From contig WGOC01000015.1 in the NCBI GenBank assembly GCA_016124235.1, positions 1 to 64,000 on the forward strand: a stretch of 64,000 bases of DNA, written 5' to 3'. Below, one piece after another: positions 15,948-25,121 of the stretch. Within the stretch, counting starts at the first letter, position 1. The number at the start of each line of letters is the position of its first letter. The notes under the pieces were generated by a model, which was given only the letters and a program-made list of their open reading frames with translations, was not told the DNA's origin and made no database searches. The position numbers and the translations under genes are program-made. Source of the DNA: a bacterium. Lineage in GTDB: Bacteria; Verrucomicrobiota; Verrucomicrobiia; Limisphaerales; RI-55.

Positions 15948-17357
15948 CTATTGTGAAAATGGTTCCATCGAGCGCGCGAACTGAACCAGTGAATTGGTGT
16001 CAGCGAGAACTACCAGCGTGTTTCTCAATTCGTCTATCGCGACGCGTGATCCTGGGGGTAGCCGAACGCCGCTGTGTTCAAGATAAAGTCGAAATCGACC
16101 GTTGTTGTCTTGTCGATCTCCCCCGGCACCGAGCTGTCCAAAGGTCGAGATGAGTTTTTCCGAGTCCACCCTGTACGAGCGAGTTTCCATCTTTGGCGGC
16201 GGGCCGAGGCCTGATTCGGTATCCGGATCTACCTTGATGATGTCCGAGACTTCTTCTGGTAATGCGCGTCTCGGCCCATTGGTTGCCATCTCGAGTCGGA
16301 GTAGCGAATCTTGGTCAGATTCCTTTTGACCGCGCAATCTAGCCAGTTCTGACCGCAATTGATCAGACTCCAAAGCCAATTGCTTTAAGTCTCCCTTCTC
16401 TCGATTCAACCTGTCGATTTCCCCTCTTAGCCGAGGCATATCTTCGACGTTCTTTTTTAACTCTTCGATTTCTTCATCGCGAAGCTGAACAGCCGCCGCC
16501 GCATCTTGTCGGTCCTTTACCAACTCGGCCTGAGCTCCCATCAGCGATCGATAATCCGCCCGCAATTTGTCGGCTTCGCGTTCCTTCACCAGATAGGTTG
16601 ACGTTCCGGTTACGGCGGCGACTCCAAGGATAGCGGCGACGGTTTTCAGGTTCAGCAGGTTCATCGTATTCATTGCTCCTTGGGTGGCGGTGATTGTGGT
16701 TGTGACTGCGGTGGCGCCGGCGAGTTGTGAAAGCGCGGTTGCCGTGATCGCTGATCCCAGCGCGACGGGTGCGGCGGTGACTGCTTCGCCGGCGAGCGCG
16801 GTCGCGAGAAGGCCGGTGGACAATGCAATGCCGCGCTTGCCAAAAATGCCGCGCAATTTCTCCAGCGCGCGATTCACCCGCTTGCGCGCCGCTTCCTCGC
16901 TGATGCCCAGTTCGGTGCCTACCTCGTGAAGCCGGCGGTTGTCGAGAAAGCGCAGAACGAGCGCGTCCCGATCGTCCACCGAGAGTTCGTCCATCACTTG
17001 TTCGAGTTCGGCGGCGATGAGTTCCGGGGCGGGCTCAGTTTCATTCGGTTGCATAGCGGCGGCGGTATGTTCGCGTTGACGACGACGGCCTTCGGCGCGG
17101 CTTGCGTTCAGGGCCTGATGCCGGGTGGTGTGATATAACCATCCGGCGAGCGGTTGATTGCTCTTGATCTCGGCCGCCTTCCGGGCGAGCAGCACGAAGA
17201 CTCCCTGTGCGATCTCCTCGGCGAGTTGCGGGTCACCGACGATTCTCCGGGCAGTGGCAAAGACGAGGTTGAGGTGCCGGTCCACCATCTGGCGGAACGC
17301 GTCCTCCGATCGGTTCTTCACAAACAGCCGCAACAGCTCATGATCGCTGGTTTCCAT
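15948..17357 (-). CDS. Sigma-70 family factor fused to a membrane-anchored coiled-coil tail
   Basis: The first about 175 residues are an ECF-type sigma factor: region 2 around VFATARRIVGDPQLAEEIAQGVF, region 4 around VGTELGISEEAARKRVNRALEKL. A long Ala/Thr-rich hydrophobic stretch follows (about 178-260) with a likely transmembrane helix (TVAAILGVAAVTGTSTYLV), then a heptad-rich coiled coil (about 265-370) and a C-terminal domain of about 75 residues (SGVRLPPGSRVAIDELRNTLVVLADTN). That last segment resembles the short domain seen in secretins and TonB receptors, by eye only. The total is about 469 aa, more than twice a normal ECF factor. The fusion suggests that the sigma is held at the membrane and controlled in cis. 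The ATG at 17357 is preceded by GAG, and a GTG lies two codons upstream. Confidence 0.85.
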   Translation of the reverse strand: METSDHELLRLFVKNRSEDAFRQMVDRHLNLVFATARRIVGDPQLAEEIAQGVFVLLARKAAEIKSNQPLAGWLYHTTRHQALNASRAEGRRRQREHTAAAMQPNETEPAPELIAAELEQVMDELSVDDRDALVLRFLDNRRLHEVGTELGISEEAARKRVNRALEKLRGIFGKRGIALSTGLLATALAGEAVTAAPVALGSAITATALSQLAGATAVTTTITATQGAMNTMNLLNLKTVAAILGVAAVTGTSTYLVKEREADKLRADYRSLMGAQAELVKDRQDAAAAVQLRDEEIEELKKNVEDMPRLRGEIDRLNREKGDLKQLALESDQLRSELARLRGQKESDQDSLLRLEMATNGPRRALPEEVSDIIKVDPDTESGLGPPPKMETRSYRVDSEKLISTFGQLGAGGDRQDNNGRFRLYLEHSGVRLPPGSRVAIDELRNTLVVLADTNSLVQFARSMEPFSQ

Positions 17358-17363
17358 GTTCAC

Positions 17364-17710
17364 TCTTTTAATCTCCGCTCACGCAGAAAAGCGGACAGGC
17401 AATCGGCGGTCAATCACTCGAACGGTTACCAACCGGCGCTACAGGTACGGTTTATCGCCAAATTGATCACGGCGCGTTTCCTTGAATTCCACCAATGGCG
17501 ACCCACGTTTTAAAAGGTTTGCCAGAGCAGTCGCCGGATTATTTGCCTCGATCGGATGTTCGGTTATCGTAGGCAACTAATCGCTTGACCGTTGCGGGTC
17601 ATGGCTTGTGCCATTCCGCCGCGCTTTTGGATCACTGGTGTTGAAAAATTCAAACCGCTGATCTTGTGGGCATGCCCGCTTGAACCTCTGCTACAAAGCC
17701 CGACCATTTC
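17364..17710. other. Intergenic region between divergent genes
   Basis: These 347 bp separate the sigma fusion (minus) from the cytochrome protein (plus) and should hold both promoters. No convincing gene, hairpin or repeat is visible, and promoter boxes cannot be assigned with confidence. Confidence 0.5.
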
Positions 17711-19459
17711 ATGACAAAACGAATTCTCTCTTCCACTACGTCGACACCTGGTGCCGCTCTGTTCTGTCTCGCCAGTGCGGTCGTCGCAAACGGTCAAGAT
17801 CTGCCGGCCGGTAATGCCGCACGCGGTCAGGAATTTTTTCAAGTCAGCTGCGCGATCTGTCATAGCACGGCTCTCGGACCGGACGACACGCTGGTCATTA
17901 AACAGGGCCCCACCTTGCTCGGTGTGATGGGGCGCAAGGCGGCGAGCAGTCCTCATTTTTATTACACGCAGGCGCTGAAGGATTCCGGGCTGACCTGGAA
18001 CCCCGCCACGTTGAACCACTTCCTGACCGATCCGCTGAAGGCAGTCCCGGGGACGACCATGCCGATACCGATTGCGGACGCCGGCAATCGGGCCGACGTG
18101 ATTGCCTATTTGGCGACCCTCAAGTTGCCGGACGGCGTGAGCTTGGAATCGGCAAAATTCTCGGTGGTTTCCACGACGACATCGGGCGTCGATCCGAACG
18201 ATTGGCAGCGAGAGGCGCCGGGCGTCCAGCATCACATCACGCTCGCGGATTTGCCGGCGCCATTTGCGACGCCCTCAGCCGGGAACGGTCCGCACGTGGT
18301 TCCGCCACCGACCAACGCAGTTCTGGCCGTCCCATCGGGTTTTACCGTGAAGCAATTTCTGTCCGGCTTGAGTAACCCGAGGCTCCTTCGCGTGGCGCCC
18401 AACGGCGACATCTTCATCGCGGAAACCGGCAAGAATCGCATTCGCGTATTGCGCGCCGCCGACGGTGCTGAATCGCCTTCGGAGAACCAGATTTTTGCCG
18501 AAGGGTTGGAACGTCCATTCGGAATTGCGTTTTATCCATTGGGCGACAATCCGAAGTGGATCTATGTCGCCAACATCAATTCGCTGGTGCGATTTCCTTA
18601 TCACAACGGTGATTTGACGGCGGCCGGTCCAGCCGAAGTTGTCGTCCCGAAATTCGCCGAAACCACCGGCGGGCATTCGACGCGCGACGTGGTGTTTTCG
18701 CTCGATGGCAAACGGATGTTCATCTCGGTCGGTTCGGGCTCAAATGTCGCGGAGGAGATGAAGAAGAAATCACCGGATGAAATCAAAGCCTGGGAGGCGG
18801 AGCACGGATTGGGTGCTGCCTGGGGACCGGAAGCGAATCGCGCCGCCATCCTCGTGACGGACCCGGAAGGACACGAGCCATTGCGCAACTATGCGACGGG
18901 AATTCGCAACGGCGTGGGGATGGCGATCAACCCGACGACGGGCGATCTGTGGGTGTCCACCAACGAGCGCGATGGCTTGGGCGACAACTTGGTTCCGGAC
19001 TATGTCACCCGCGTGAAGGAAGGCGGTTTTTACGGCTGGCCTTGGTACTACATGGGCAATTTCGAAGACCCGCGTCACATCGGTGAACGGCCGGACCTTG
19101 CCGGCAAGGCGATCGTGCCGGACGTCTTGGAGCAGGCGCATTCGGCCTCGCTTGAAATGACGTTTTACACCGCCACCAAAGGTGTCGCCGCATTCCCGGC
19201 CGAGTATCGGGGCGACGCGTTCGTCGCGTTGCACGGCTCGTGGAATCGCGCCACGCGGACCGGATACAAGGTCGCCCGCGTCCGGCTGAATCAGGGCATC
19301 CCCACCGGTGAATATGAAGATTTCATGACCGGGTTCGTCAGCGATGATCGCAACGTCTGGGGTCGGCCGGTTGGTGTAACCGTGGCGCATGACGGCGCCC
19401 TGCTGGTCACCGAAGACGGGCACGGCACGATTTGGCGAATTGCCTACACGGGGCGATAA
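17711..19459 (+). CDS. Secreted cytochrome c / glucose-sorbosone dehydrogenase-like beta-propeller protein
   Basis: This 582-aa protein has a signal peptide (ending near VVANGQ). A class I cytochrome c domain has heme site CAICH at Cys47-His51 and an axial Met candidate in TTMPIP. From about residue 205 there is a six-bladed propeller of the PQQ-dependent sorbosone dehydrogenase type (ETGKNRIRVLRA, GHSTRDVVFSLDGKRMFI, GWPWYYMGN, HGSWNRATRTGYKV). It probably oxidises a sugar or alcohol in the periplasm and passes electrons to its own heme. PQQ binding is inferred from the family. No PQQ synthesis genes are in the window. Confidence 0.87.
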   Translation: MTKRILSSTTSTPGAALFCLASAVVANGQDLPAGNAARGQEFFQVSCAICHSTALGPDDTLVIKQGPTLLGVMGRKAASSPHFYYTQALKDSGLTWNPATLNHFLTDPLKAVPGTTMPIPIADAGNRADVIAYLATLKLPDGVSLESAKFSVVSTTTSGVDPNDWQREAPGVQHHITLADLPAPFATPSAGNGPHVVPPPTNAVLAVPSGFTVKQFLSGLSNPRLLRVAPNGDIFIAETGKNRIRVLRAADGAESPSENQIFAEGLERPFGIAFYPLGDNPKWIYVANINSLVRFPYHNGDLTAAGPAEVVVPKFAETTGGHSTRDVVFSLDGKRMFISVGSGSNVAEEMKKKSPDEIKAWEAEHGLGAAWGPEANRAAILVTDPEGHEPLRNYATGIRNGVGMAINPTTGDLWVSTNERDGLGDNLVPDYVTRVKEGGFYGWPWYYMGNFEDPRHIGERPDLAGKAIVPDVLEQAHSASLEMTFYTATKGVAAFPAEYRGDAFVALHGSWNRATRTGYKVARVRLNQGIPTGEYEDFMTGFVSDDRNVWGRPVGVTVAHDGALLVTEDGHGTIWRIAYTGR

Positions 19460-19569
19460 GGCAAATCGCGGCTCCACTCTTGGCGCAAAATTGACGCGGA
19501 AGCGAGCGGTCGTGGTCGTGAACCTGTGCTCGGCAAATTAAGCGTCGTGGTTTACCGCTTTCTCGCGCG

Positions 19570-20136
19570 TTGTTTTTGCGTTATGCAAACCCGGTGCAAT
19601 CAACGCGCGACATACGCAATCTGGCCTTGATCGGTTTCATGGGCACCGGCAAATCGTCGGTCGGGCGGGCGTTGGCGATGCACTTCGGCTTTGAATTCAT
19701 CGACACGGACGAACTGATTGTCCAACGCGCCGGGCGCTCGATCGCCGACATTTTTGAGCACGAGGGCGAGGCTGTGTTTCGCGAATTGGAAAAGCAGGTG
19801 GTGGCGGAACTGCGTTCGCGGAGCGGTTGTGTGATTTCGACGGGCGGCGGTCTGGGTGCGCATGCCGAACATTTGGAGGCGCTGAAGGAACATTCGTTGA
19901 CGGTGTGTCTCTGGGCGTCGCCCGCAACGATCTATGAGCGCGTTCGCCATTCGTCGCATCGGCCGTTGTTGAATCATCCCGATCCGGAGGCGCGCATCAC
20001 CGAGTTACTCAACCAGCGCGAGGCTGTTTACAAACAGGCTGACCTGCTCATCGGCACCGAGTTGCGAAGCGTGAAGGAAGTGGCGCACCAGATTACCATT
20101 CACTTTGAACAAGTCCGCGCCACGGGTGTGCGGTGA
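19570..20136 (+). CDS. aroK: Shikimate kinase
   Basis: This protein of up to 188 aa phosphorylates shikimate with ATP in the chorismate pathway. It shows Walker A GFMGTGKSSVG, the shikimate-binding DTD (FIDTDELI), ISTGGG, and a lid arginine in RPLLNHPDP. The start is not settled: the frame opens with TTG at 19570 and has an in-frame GTG at 19594, giving VQSTRDIRNLALIGF, the more usual length. queG follows 16 bp downstream on the same strand. Confidence 0.93.
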   Translation: MFLRYANPVQSTRDIRNLALIGFMGTGKSSVGRALAMHFGFEFIDTDELIVQRAGRSIADIFEHEGEAVFRELEKQVVAELRSRSGCVISTGGGLGAHAEHLEALKEHSLTVCLWASPATIYERVRHSSHRPLLNHPDPEARITELLNQREAVYKQADLLIGTELRSVKEVAHQITIHFEQVRATGVR

Positions 20137-20152
20137 TGTCCTCGCACGCTCA

Positions 20153-21223
20153 ATGAAGGAGTCGATTCGCAAGCGCGCGTTGGCATTGAGTTTTGACGCC
20201 TGTCATTTCACTTCCGCGTCCCGTCCGGACCACGCTGATGTATTCGATCGCTGGCTTGCACAAAATCGCCACGGCGAAATGGCCTGGCTGGAACGCAACG
20301 CGCACAAACGGACCGATCCGCGACAGGTGCTTGCTGGCGCAAAATCGATCATCACTTTGGCGGTGAGTTATCATGGAAGCGAGGAGTCAGACGCCAGAAG
20401 TCAGACGCCAGAATCCGGAAATCAAGAAGCGATAGGTCGAAGGGGGAAGAATGGAATCGTCGCGCGATACGCGCGATACGCGGACTACCACGATGTGCTT
20501 AAGGCACCGCTGATTGAGCTGGCGCAGTTTGTGGATTCGCTGAGTTCGGCCGAGACGCGTTCGCTTTGGTATGTGGATACCGGTCCTTTGCTGGAACGCG
20601 ATCTCGCGCAGCGCTCCGGACTTGGTTTCGTCGGCAAGCACACGAATTTAATCAGTCGTTCGCTGGGGACCTGGTTCTTCCTCGCAGAGATCATTACGAC
20701 CCTGGAACTTGAACCGGATGCGCCGGAGAAAAATCGCTGCGGCTCATGCACTCGTTGCCTTGCCGCCTGTCCGACGGAGGCGATCACCGCTCCGTTTGAA
20801 CTCGACGCGCGCAAGTGCATTTCCTATCTCACGATTGAGTTGAAGGGCTCGATTCCAGAGGAGTTTCGGCCCGCAATTGGAAACCGGGTTTACGGTTGCG
20901 ACGATTGCCTGGCGGTATGTCCGTGGAACCGATTTGCGAAAGTAGGTCGTTTGATGAAATCCCACTCGCGTGCTGATCTTGAGCAACCGGATTTGATCGA
21001 ACTTCTTTCGCTGGACGATGCCGGGTTCAAACACCGTTTCGCCGGAACGCCGATGCTCCGCACAAAGCGCCGCGGGATTTTGCGCAACGTCTGCGTGGCG
21101 CTTGGCAACATCGGTGACGAATCAGCGTTGCCGCATCTCGAACGAGCCACCCACGATCACGAGCCGCTCATTCGCGAGCACGCGGCCTGGGCGATTCGGC
21201 AAATCACTCTCAGACACGGATAG
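20153..21223 (+). CDS. queG: Epoxyqueuosine reductase QueG
   Basis: This 356-aa cobalamin-dependent Fe-S enzyme reduces epoxyqueuosine to queuosine in tRNA. It has an N-terminal cobalamin-binding region, then two 4Fe-4S clusters (CGSCTRCLAACPTEAI, and CDDCLAVCPWN), and a C-terminal HEAT-like segment (ALPHLERATHDHEPLIREHAAWAIRQ). The ATG at 20153 gives the typical N-terminus (MKESIRKRALALSFDACHF), while a TTG at 20105 would overlap aroK. Between SYHG and GIVARYARYADYH (about residues 76-100) is a polar insertion encoded partly by a tandem 14-bp repeat. It is probably cotranscribed with aroK. Confidence 0.94.
   Translation: MKESIRKRALALSFDACHFTSASRPDHADVFDRWLAQNRHGEMAWLERNAHKRTDPRQVLAGAKSIITLAVSYHGSEESDARSQTPESGNQEAIGRRGKNGIVARYARYADYHDVLKAPLIELAQFVDSLSSAETRSLWYVDTGPLLERDLAQRSGLGFVGKHTNLISRSLGTWFFLAEIITTLELEPDAPEKNRCGSCTRCLAACPTEAITAPFELDARKCISYLTIELKGSIPEEFRPAIGNRVYGCDDCLAVCPWNRFAKVGRLMKSHSRADLEQPDLIELLSLDDAGFKHRFAGTPMLRTKRRGILRNVCVALGNIGDESALPHLERATHDHEPLIREHAAWAIRQITLRHG
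20385..20412 (+). repeat. Tandem 14-bp repeat inside queG
   Basis: AGTCAGACGCCAGA occurs twice without a gap (20385-20398 and 20399-20412). It encodes part of a low-complexity insert (ESDARSQTPESGNQ) at a surface position of QueG. The reading frame stays open through the insert. Confidence 0.8.
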
Positions 21224-21263
21224 CTTTTCGCTGGGGCTTCGGGTAAAGGTGTGGAAACTGGTG

Positions 21264-21833
21264 ATGAACGAGCGTAGCCAACCAAGCGAATCGGGATTGA
21301 ACCGCAACGCGATTATCGCAGCCTTACAGTCGCTTTCGGATGAACTGGGCCGCGAAGGAATCAAGGCTGAAATCTGCCTGTTTGGCGGCACCGTGATGGT
21401 TCTTGCCTTCACTGCGCGAGTTTCGACCAAAGATGTGGACGCCGTGTTTATGCCCGCGCCGGCAGTTCGTACTGCCGCGGCTCGAATTGCCGAGAGCCAC
21501 CAGCTCCCAAAGGACTGGCTGAACGATGGGGTGAAGGGATTTCTGTCGAACAAACATAAGGTGACGACCGGGAACCTGCCACAGTTTCCCAACGTGCATC
21601 TCACCATGCCCGTTCCAGAATACCTGCTTGCGATGAAATGCATGGCGGCGCGGCTTGGCGGACCAACGGGTGAGCAATCCGATGTGCCGGACATCGTGTT
21701 TTTGATCCGCCACCTCGGACTGAAAACGGCCGAAGGCGTACTCAACATCGTGGCCGATTATTATCCGCAAAATCGCATTCCGATAAAGACCCAGTATTTG
21801 ATCGAGGGCTTGTTCGAGGAGGGCAAAATATGA
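21264..21833 (+). CDS. DUF6036-type nucleotidyltransferase, AbiEii-like
   Basis: From the ATG at 21264 this is 189 aa. The nucleotidyltransferase core is plain: ICLFGGTVMVLAF followed by STKDVDAVF, i.e. GG...DxD, with both metal-binding aspartates present. A basic, mostly helical second half follows. This fold occurs in AbiEii toxins and MNT antitoxins that add nucleotides to tRNA or to a partner. The stop overlaps the next start as ATGA, so the pair is translationally coupled. The longer frame upstream of 21264 overlaps queG and is not coding. The role as toxin or modifier is an inference. Confidence 0.75.
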   Translation: MNERSQPSESGLNRNAIIAALQSLSDELGREGIKAEICLFGGTVMVLAFTARVSTKDVDAVFMPAPAVRTAAARIAESHQLPKDWLNDGVKGFLSNKHKVTTGNLPQFPNVHLTMPVPEYLLAMKCMAARLGGPTGEQSDVPDIVFLIRHLGLKTAEGVLNIVADYYPQNRIPIKTQYLIEGLFEEGKI

Positions 21834-22207
21834 GACCTGCGACGTTGGCCGAGGTCGCGAGCGCGACACTGCAAGGTGATTCGTTCGACCGCAGTCTCGC
21901 AAATTTTTTGGACGAATTTTACTCGATGCCATCCGCGATGCGACTGAGCGACGAGCCGCCGCTGCTGGCTGAATGTTCAGAGAACGGCAGTCTGGAGGAT
22001 GCCTATCTTGCCGCCACCGCCGAGGAGTTGGCACGGCGTTTCAGCTTGCCGGTTCCCGGTTGGGTAGCGAACGAAAAGCGGCAACTCAAACGCCCGTGGT
22101 TTGCTTCACCACTTGCGTCCCTGCGCGCCGTGTTGCTGCAGGAGAGCCCACCGGCATTTCGGGCCAGAAATCTGTTTATCAGCGAGAATGGACTTTCCAG
22201 AGCATGA
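21830..22207 (+). CDS. Partner protein of the nucleotidyltransferase
   Basis: This 125-aa protein shares an ATGA overlap with the preceding gene. It is acidic at the start (LAEVASATLQGDSFDRSLANFLDEFYSMPSA), then helical, with a central LEDAYLAATAEELARR and an aromatic C-terminal part (RPWFASPLASLRAVLLQESPPAFRARNLFI). The PxWF...PPAFRARN part resembles nothing I can name firmly. By position it is the likely antitoxin, target or cofactor of the nucleotidyltransferase. It is convergent with the phosphoesterase gene, with a 17-bp gap. Confidence 0.7.
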   Translation: MRPATLAEVASATLQGDSFDRSLANFLDEFYSMPSAMRLSDEPPLLAECSENGSLEDAYLAATAEELARRFSLPVPGWVANEKRQLKRPWFASPLASLRAVLLQESPPAFRARNLFISENGLSRA

Positions 22208-22224
22208 GGAGCCGTTCGGGTCCC

Positions 22225-24933
22225 TTAATCGTCGTCGTCTTCAACGGCCGTGATGGCCCACTGCGGGTACGGTGCGGAGGTTCCTTTCATCGCATACCAG
22301 ATGATCTTGTTCAGCGTGTCTTCGGGACATTGGTCCGCCTTCTCCAAGGGTAACTTCGCCGATACGTAAGCGTTTTTGCGCAGCAATGCGTCCGAGATCT
22401 TTTTCGGATTTGGATTCATCTGATCCAGCGGCACGTTGTTCGCCAGCGCAGTGTAGGGCGTGAAATCGGGCGTGTCGGTGAAGCAGTCGAACATCGGCGT
22501 CGCGCTCGCATCCATTTGGTTCATTGGCGGCAGTCCGAGAATCAATTCCATCGTGCGCAATAAACTCGTTTGGTTGTACTGCGTGCTCACGACTGCGTTG
22601 CGTTTTGTGTAGGGGCTCATCAAGTAGGCCGTCGTGCGGTAGCCGCTCACATGATCCCAGCCCGCCTGGGGATCGTCTTCGATGCCGAAGATGCAGGTGT
22701 CTTTCCAGAAGCGGCTGTGAGTGATCGCTTCAACGATCTGACCAAACGCGAGATCGTTGTCCGCCACCTGGGCGGCGGGCGTTGGTGATCCCGCGCGCGT
22801 GCCGGAGGTGTGATCGTTGGGCAGACAAATGATGACCAGGTTTGGCAGATCGCCGGTCTGTTCGTATTGCTTCAATTCTTTGATGAACTCCTGGGCGCGG
22901 AACACATCGGGAATGTCCATGTCCCAACCAACCGTGTTTGTGCTCATGTGATTACGAAGCGATTCGACCGCCGGCCGGCTCCAGATCTGGATGTCGCGAT
23001 TGCCGTTTTTGAAATTGTTCCAATGTGCGGTGAAGTCGAGATCGCCCTTGCGGCTCGTATCGCGCCAGCGCTTCTCCGTGATGGCAAATTCACCGTAACT
23101 GCGAACCGTTTTTCCGTGCGCAAGCACGTTGTCCCAAATGAAACCGCTGGGGGCGTACGCCATCGCGTCGACGTCATCGTCCTCCATGCCGTCCGGATAA
23201 CTGCGAGGAAAGCCGGCGAAACTGCGCTCCATATAATCGGTCGCAAACGCAGTGTCGGACCATTGATGTCCGTCAGCGCTGAGAATGCCCGAGCAATACG
23301 TGTTATCGAGCAACACAAAATCGCGCACCGTCTTGTGCTGGTTGGGCGTGATCTTTTCCGGAAATACGCACAACTCCGGATCGCCATTGCCCTCCTTGAT
23401 GTCGCCAAAGACCTGGTCGTAAGTCCGGTTTTCCTTGATGAGATAAATCACATGCTTGAACACGCTCGGTTCGCCCACGCGCTCCGGGACGGGCCGGGCC
23501 GGTTGATCGGCGCGCGCCGGCAATCGCGCTGCTTGCAACGCCGGTTCGCGATAGTTGCTGATGACCACCTGCGTGAGCGCCTTCAGCGCACCGCGGCCGG
23601 GCTTCTTCAGAAAGGTGAGCGAGCCATAGTACTGATGCGTGTTGAATTCCGGTTCGCCGTTGCTCTTGCGTTTGCGGCCCGGCCCGAGGCCTTTGATGTT
23701 GGCCACGTAAATGGAATCGCGACCGGAATCGTCCACCACCGCACCGGGAAACCAGCCGACCGGGATCAGCCCTTCCAGCTCCGATTTGCCCGGGCGAAAC
23801 CGAATGACGGCTACGGCGTTTTGAGTGCCGTTGCAGACGTAAAGCCGTTTGCCGGAGCGGTCGAAGGTCAATGCGTTGGGACTCGCGCCGAACAATTCGC
23901 CAGGCGTGAGTTTCGACCAGATAGTCTCGATAATCTCGTCGGTCTTGGTGTCAATCACGCTGAGCGTGTCGCTCGCGGCGTTGGCCACGACGACATGTCT
24001 CTGATCTGGTGAAACCGCCAGTCCGGACGTGTGCAGGCCAGTGAGTATTTCCTTGGTCACCTTATTCGCCTGCAAATCAATTACGGAGACGGAACCTTCA
24101 CTCGCGATATAGCGCACGCTGTCCACGCGAACTTCCGTGCCGCGACCACCCGGCCCGGTGACGCTGTCCTTGTCGGCCTGGCGCCCACCCCAATTGCTCA
24201 CGTAAGCCTTGCCGTTCGCGAGCACCACGTCGAACGGCTGGAAACCGACATCCCAAGTGCGCAATATTTTTCCCGTGGCAGCGTCCAGCTCAGCGAGTTG
24301 ATTCGAAAGATTCAGGGCGACATATAGTTTCGTGCCGTCAGCCGAGCAGCGGAGGCCGGACGGGATTTCCGCTTTGCGCCGTGGCGCATTGGCGGCCGGC
24401 AACGTAATTGAAAAATGTCCGGTCACTTTGTGATCCGTACCCACGTCAAACACTTTGATGCTGCCCTTGACGTTCGAAAGGTAAATGCGTTTGCCGTCGG
24501 GCGAAAAAATCAACCCAGTGAAGCTCAGTTGCCCGTCCTTGTCCGGATCGAGAATATGCGTGGACACCACATCCGCGCTCGGATCGGTCGCTTTGTCCGA
24601 GGGCAACGGCACTTGTTCCAGGATCTTGCCCGCGACCGGATCGATCACCACAAGTTCGTGCGTTTTGCCGGCGGTGACGAGCAGCTTGCCGTCCGGGCTC
24701 AGAGCCATCGCCTGCGGGCGCATTTCCGGCAAATCCAACTGTTGCCCAGCGGGCGTAAGGATCTGGTTGACCGGCGTCATGATGTAGTTGGTCTGCCAGC
24801 GGCCGACAAAATCCTTGGTTGAAATGTAGCGAGCGTCGGTGGTGCTGGGATCGTTGTTGGTGGTCCGGCAACCTGAAAAGAGAGATACCGCGGCGATGGC
24901 GGTAACGAAGGTAAACAGGGGACGAGTCTTCAC
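22225..24933 (-). CDS. Lipoprotein with YVTN beta-propeller and phosphoesterase domain
   Basis: This 902-aa protein starts with a lipoprotein signal (VSLFSGC, lipidation at Cys22). The first half is a seven-bladed propeller of YVTN/Lactonase type (RPQAMALSPDGKLLVTAGK, GLRCSADGTKLYVALN, GLAVSPDQRHVVVANAASDTL). The second half (from about residue 495, HVIYLIKENRTYDQVFGD) is a phosphoesterase/acid phosphatase of the PF04185 type, with ENRTYD, GHQWSD, NDHTSG and EDDPQAGWDHV as likely metal-binding stretches. It probably hydrolyses phosphoesters such as phospholipids or phosphorylated organics at the cell surface. No transporter or phosphate regulator is adjacent. Confidence 0.88.
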   Translation of the reverse strand: MKTRPLFTFVTAIAAVSLFSGCRTTNNDPSTTDARYISTKDFVGRWQTNYIMTPVNQILTPAGQQLDLPEMRPQAMALSPDGKLLVTAGKTHELVVIDPVAGKILEQVPLPSDKATDPSADVVSTHILDPDKDGQLSFTGLIFSPDGKRIYLSNVKGSIKVFDVGTDHKVTGHFSITLPAANAPRRKAEIPSGLRCSADGTKLYVALNLSNQLAELDAATGKILRTWDVGFQPFDVVLANGKAYVSNWGGRQADKDSVTGPGGRGTEVRVDSVRYIASEGSVSVIDLQANKVTKEILTGLHTSGLAVSPDQRHVVVANAASDTLSVIDTKTDEIIETIWSKLTPGELFGASPNALTFDRSGKRLYVCNGTQNAVAVIRFRPGKSELEGLIPVGWFPGAVVDDSGRDSIYVANIKGLGPGRKRKSNGEPEFNTHQYYGSLTFLKKPGRGALKALTQVVISNYREPALQAARLPARADQPARPVPERVGEPSVFKHVIYLIKENRTYDQVFGDIKEGNGDPELCVFPEKITPNQHKTVRDFVLLDNTYCSGILSADGHQWSDTAFATDYMERSFAGFPRSYPDGMEDDDVDAMAYAPSGFIWDNVLAHGKTVRSYGEFAITEKRWRDTSRKGDLDFTAHWNNFKNGNRDIQIWSRPAVESLRNHMSTNTVGWDMDIPDVFRAQEFIKELKQYEQTGDLPNLVIICLPNDHTSGTRAGSPTPAAQVADNDLAFGQIVEAITHSRFWKDTCIFGIEDDPQAGWDHVSGYRTTAYLMSPYTKRNAVVSTQYNQTSLLRTMELILGLPPMNQMDASATPMFDCFTDTPDFTPYTALANNVPLDQMNPNPKKISDALLRKNAYVSAKLPLEKADQCPEDTLNKIIWYAMKGTSAPYPQWAITAVEDDDD

Positions 24934-25121
24934 GCGCGGCGAAGACTAAGGGGCATCGACAGAATCGCACAATGAACATTTCGGCAACGAATCGGAATGA
25001 CCTGCAGTACGATTCATCCCGTGATTGGTCCAATTCACCCCTACAAAATTTGCTGCGCCCTAAAACGCGCATCGCCTTTTGCTTTCATAACCGTTCTAAT
25101 CACCAGAACTTTTCGCCGCCT

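Noticed and set aside
22810..24012. 400-aa open frame on the plus strand
   Set aside because: It is antisense to the well-supported phosphoesterase lipoprotein, has Arg/His/Val-rich composition typical of shadow frames, and no family motif.
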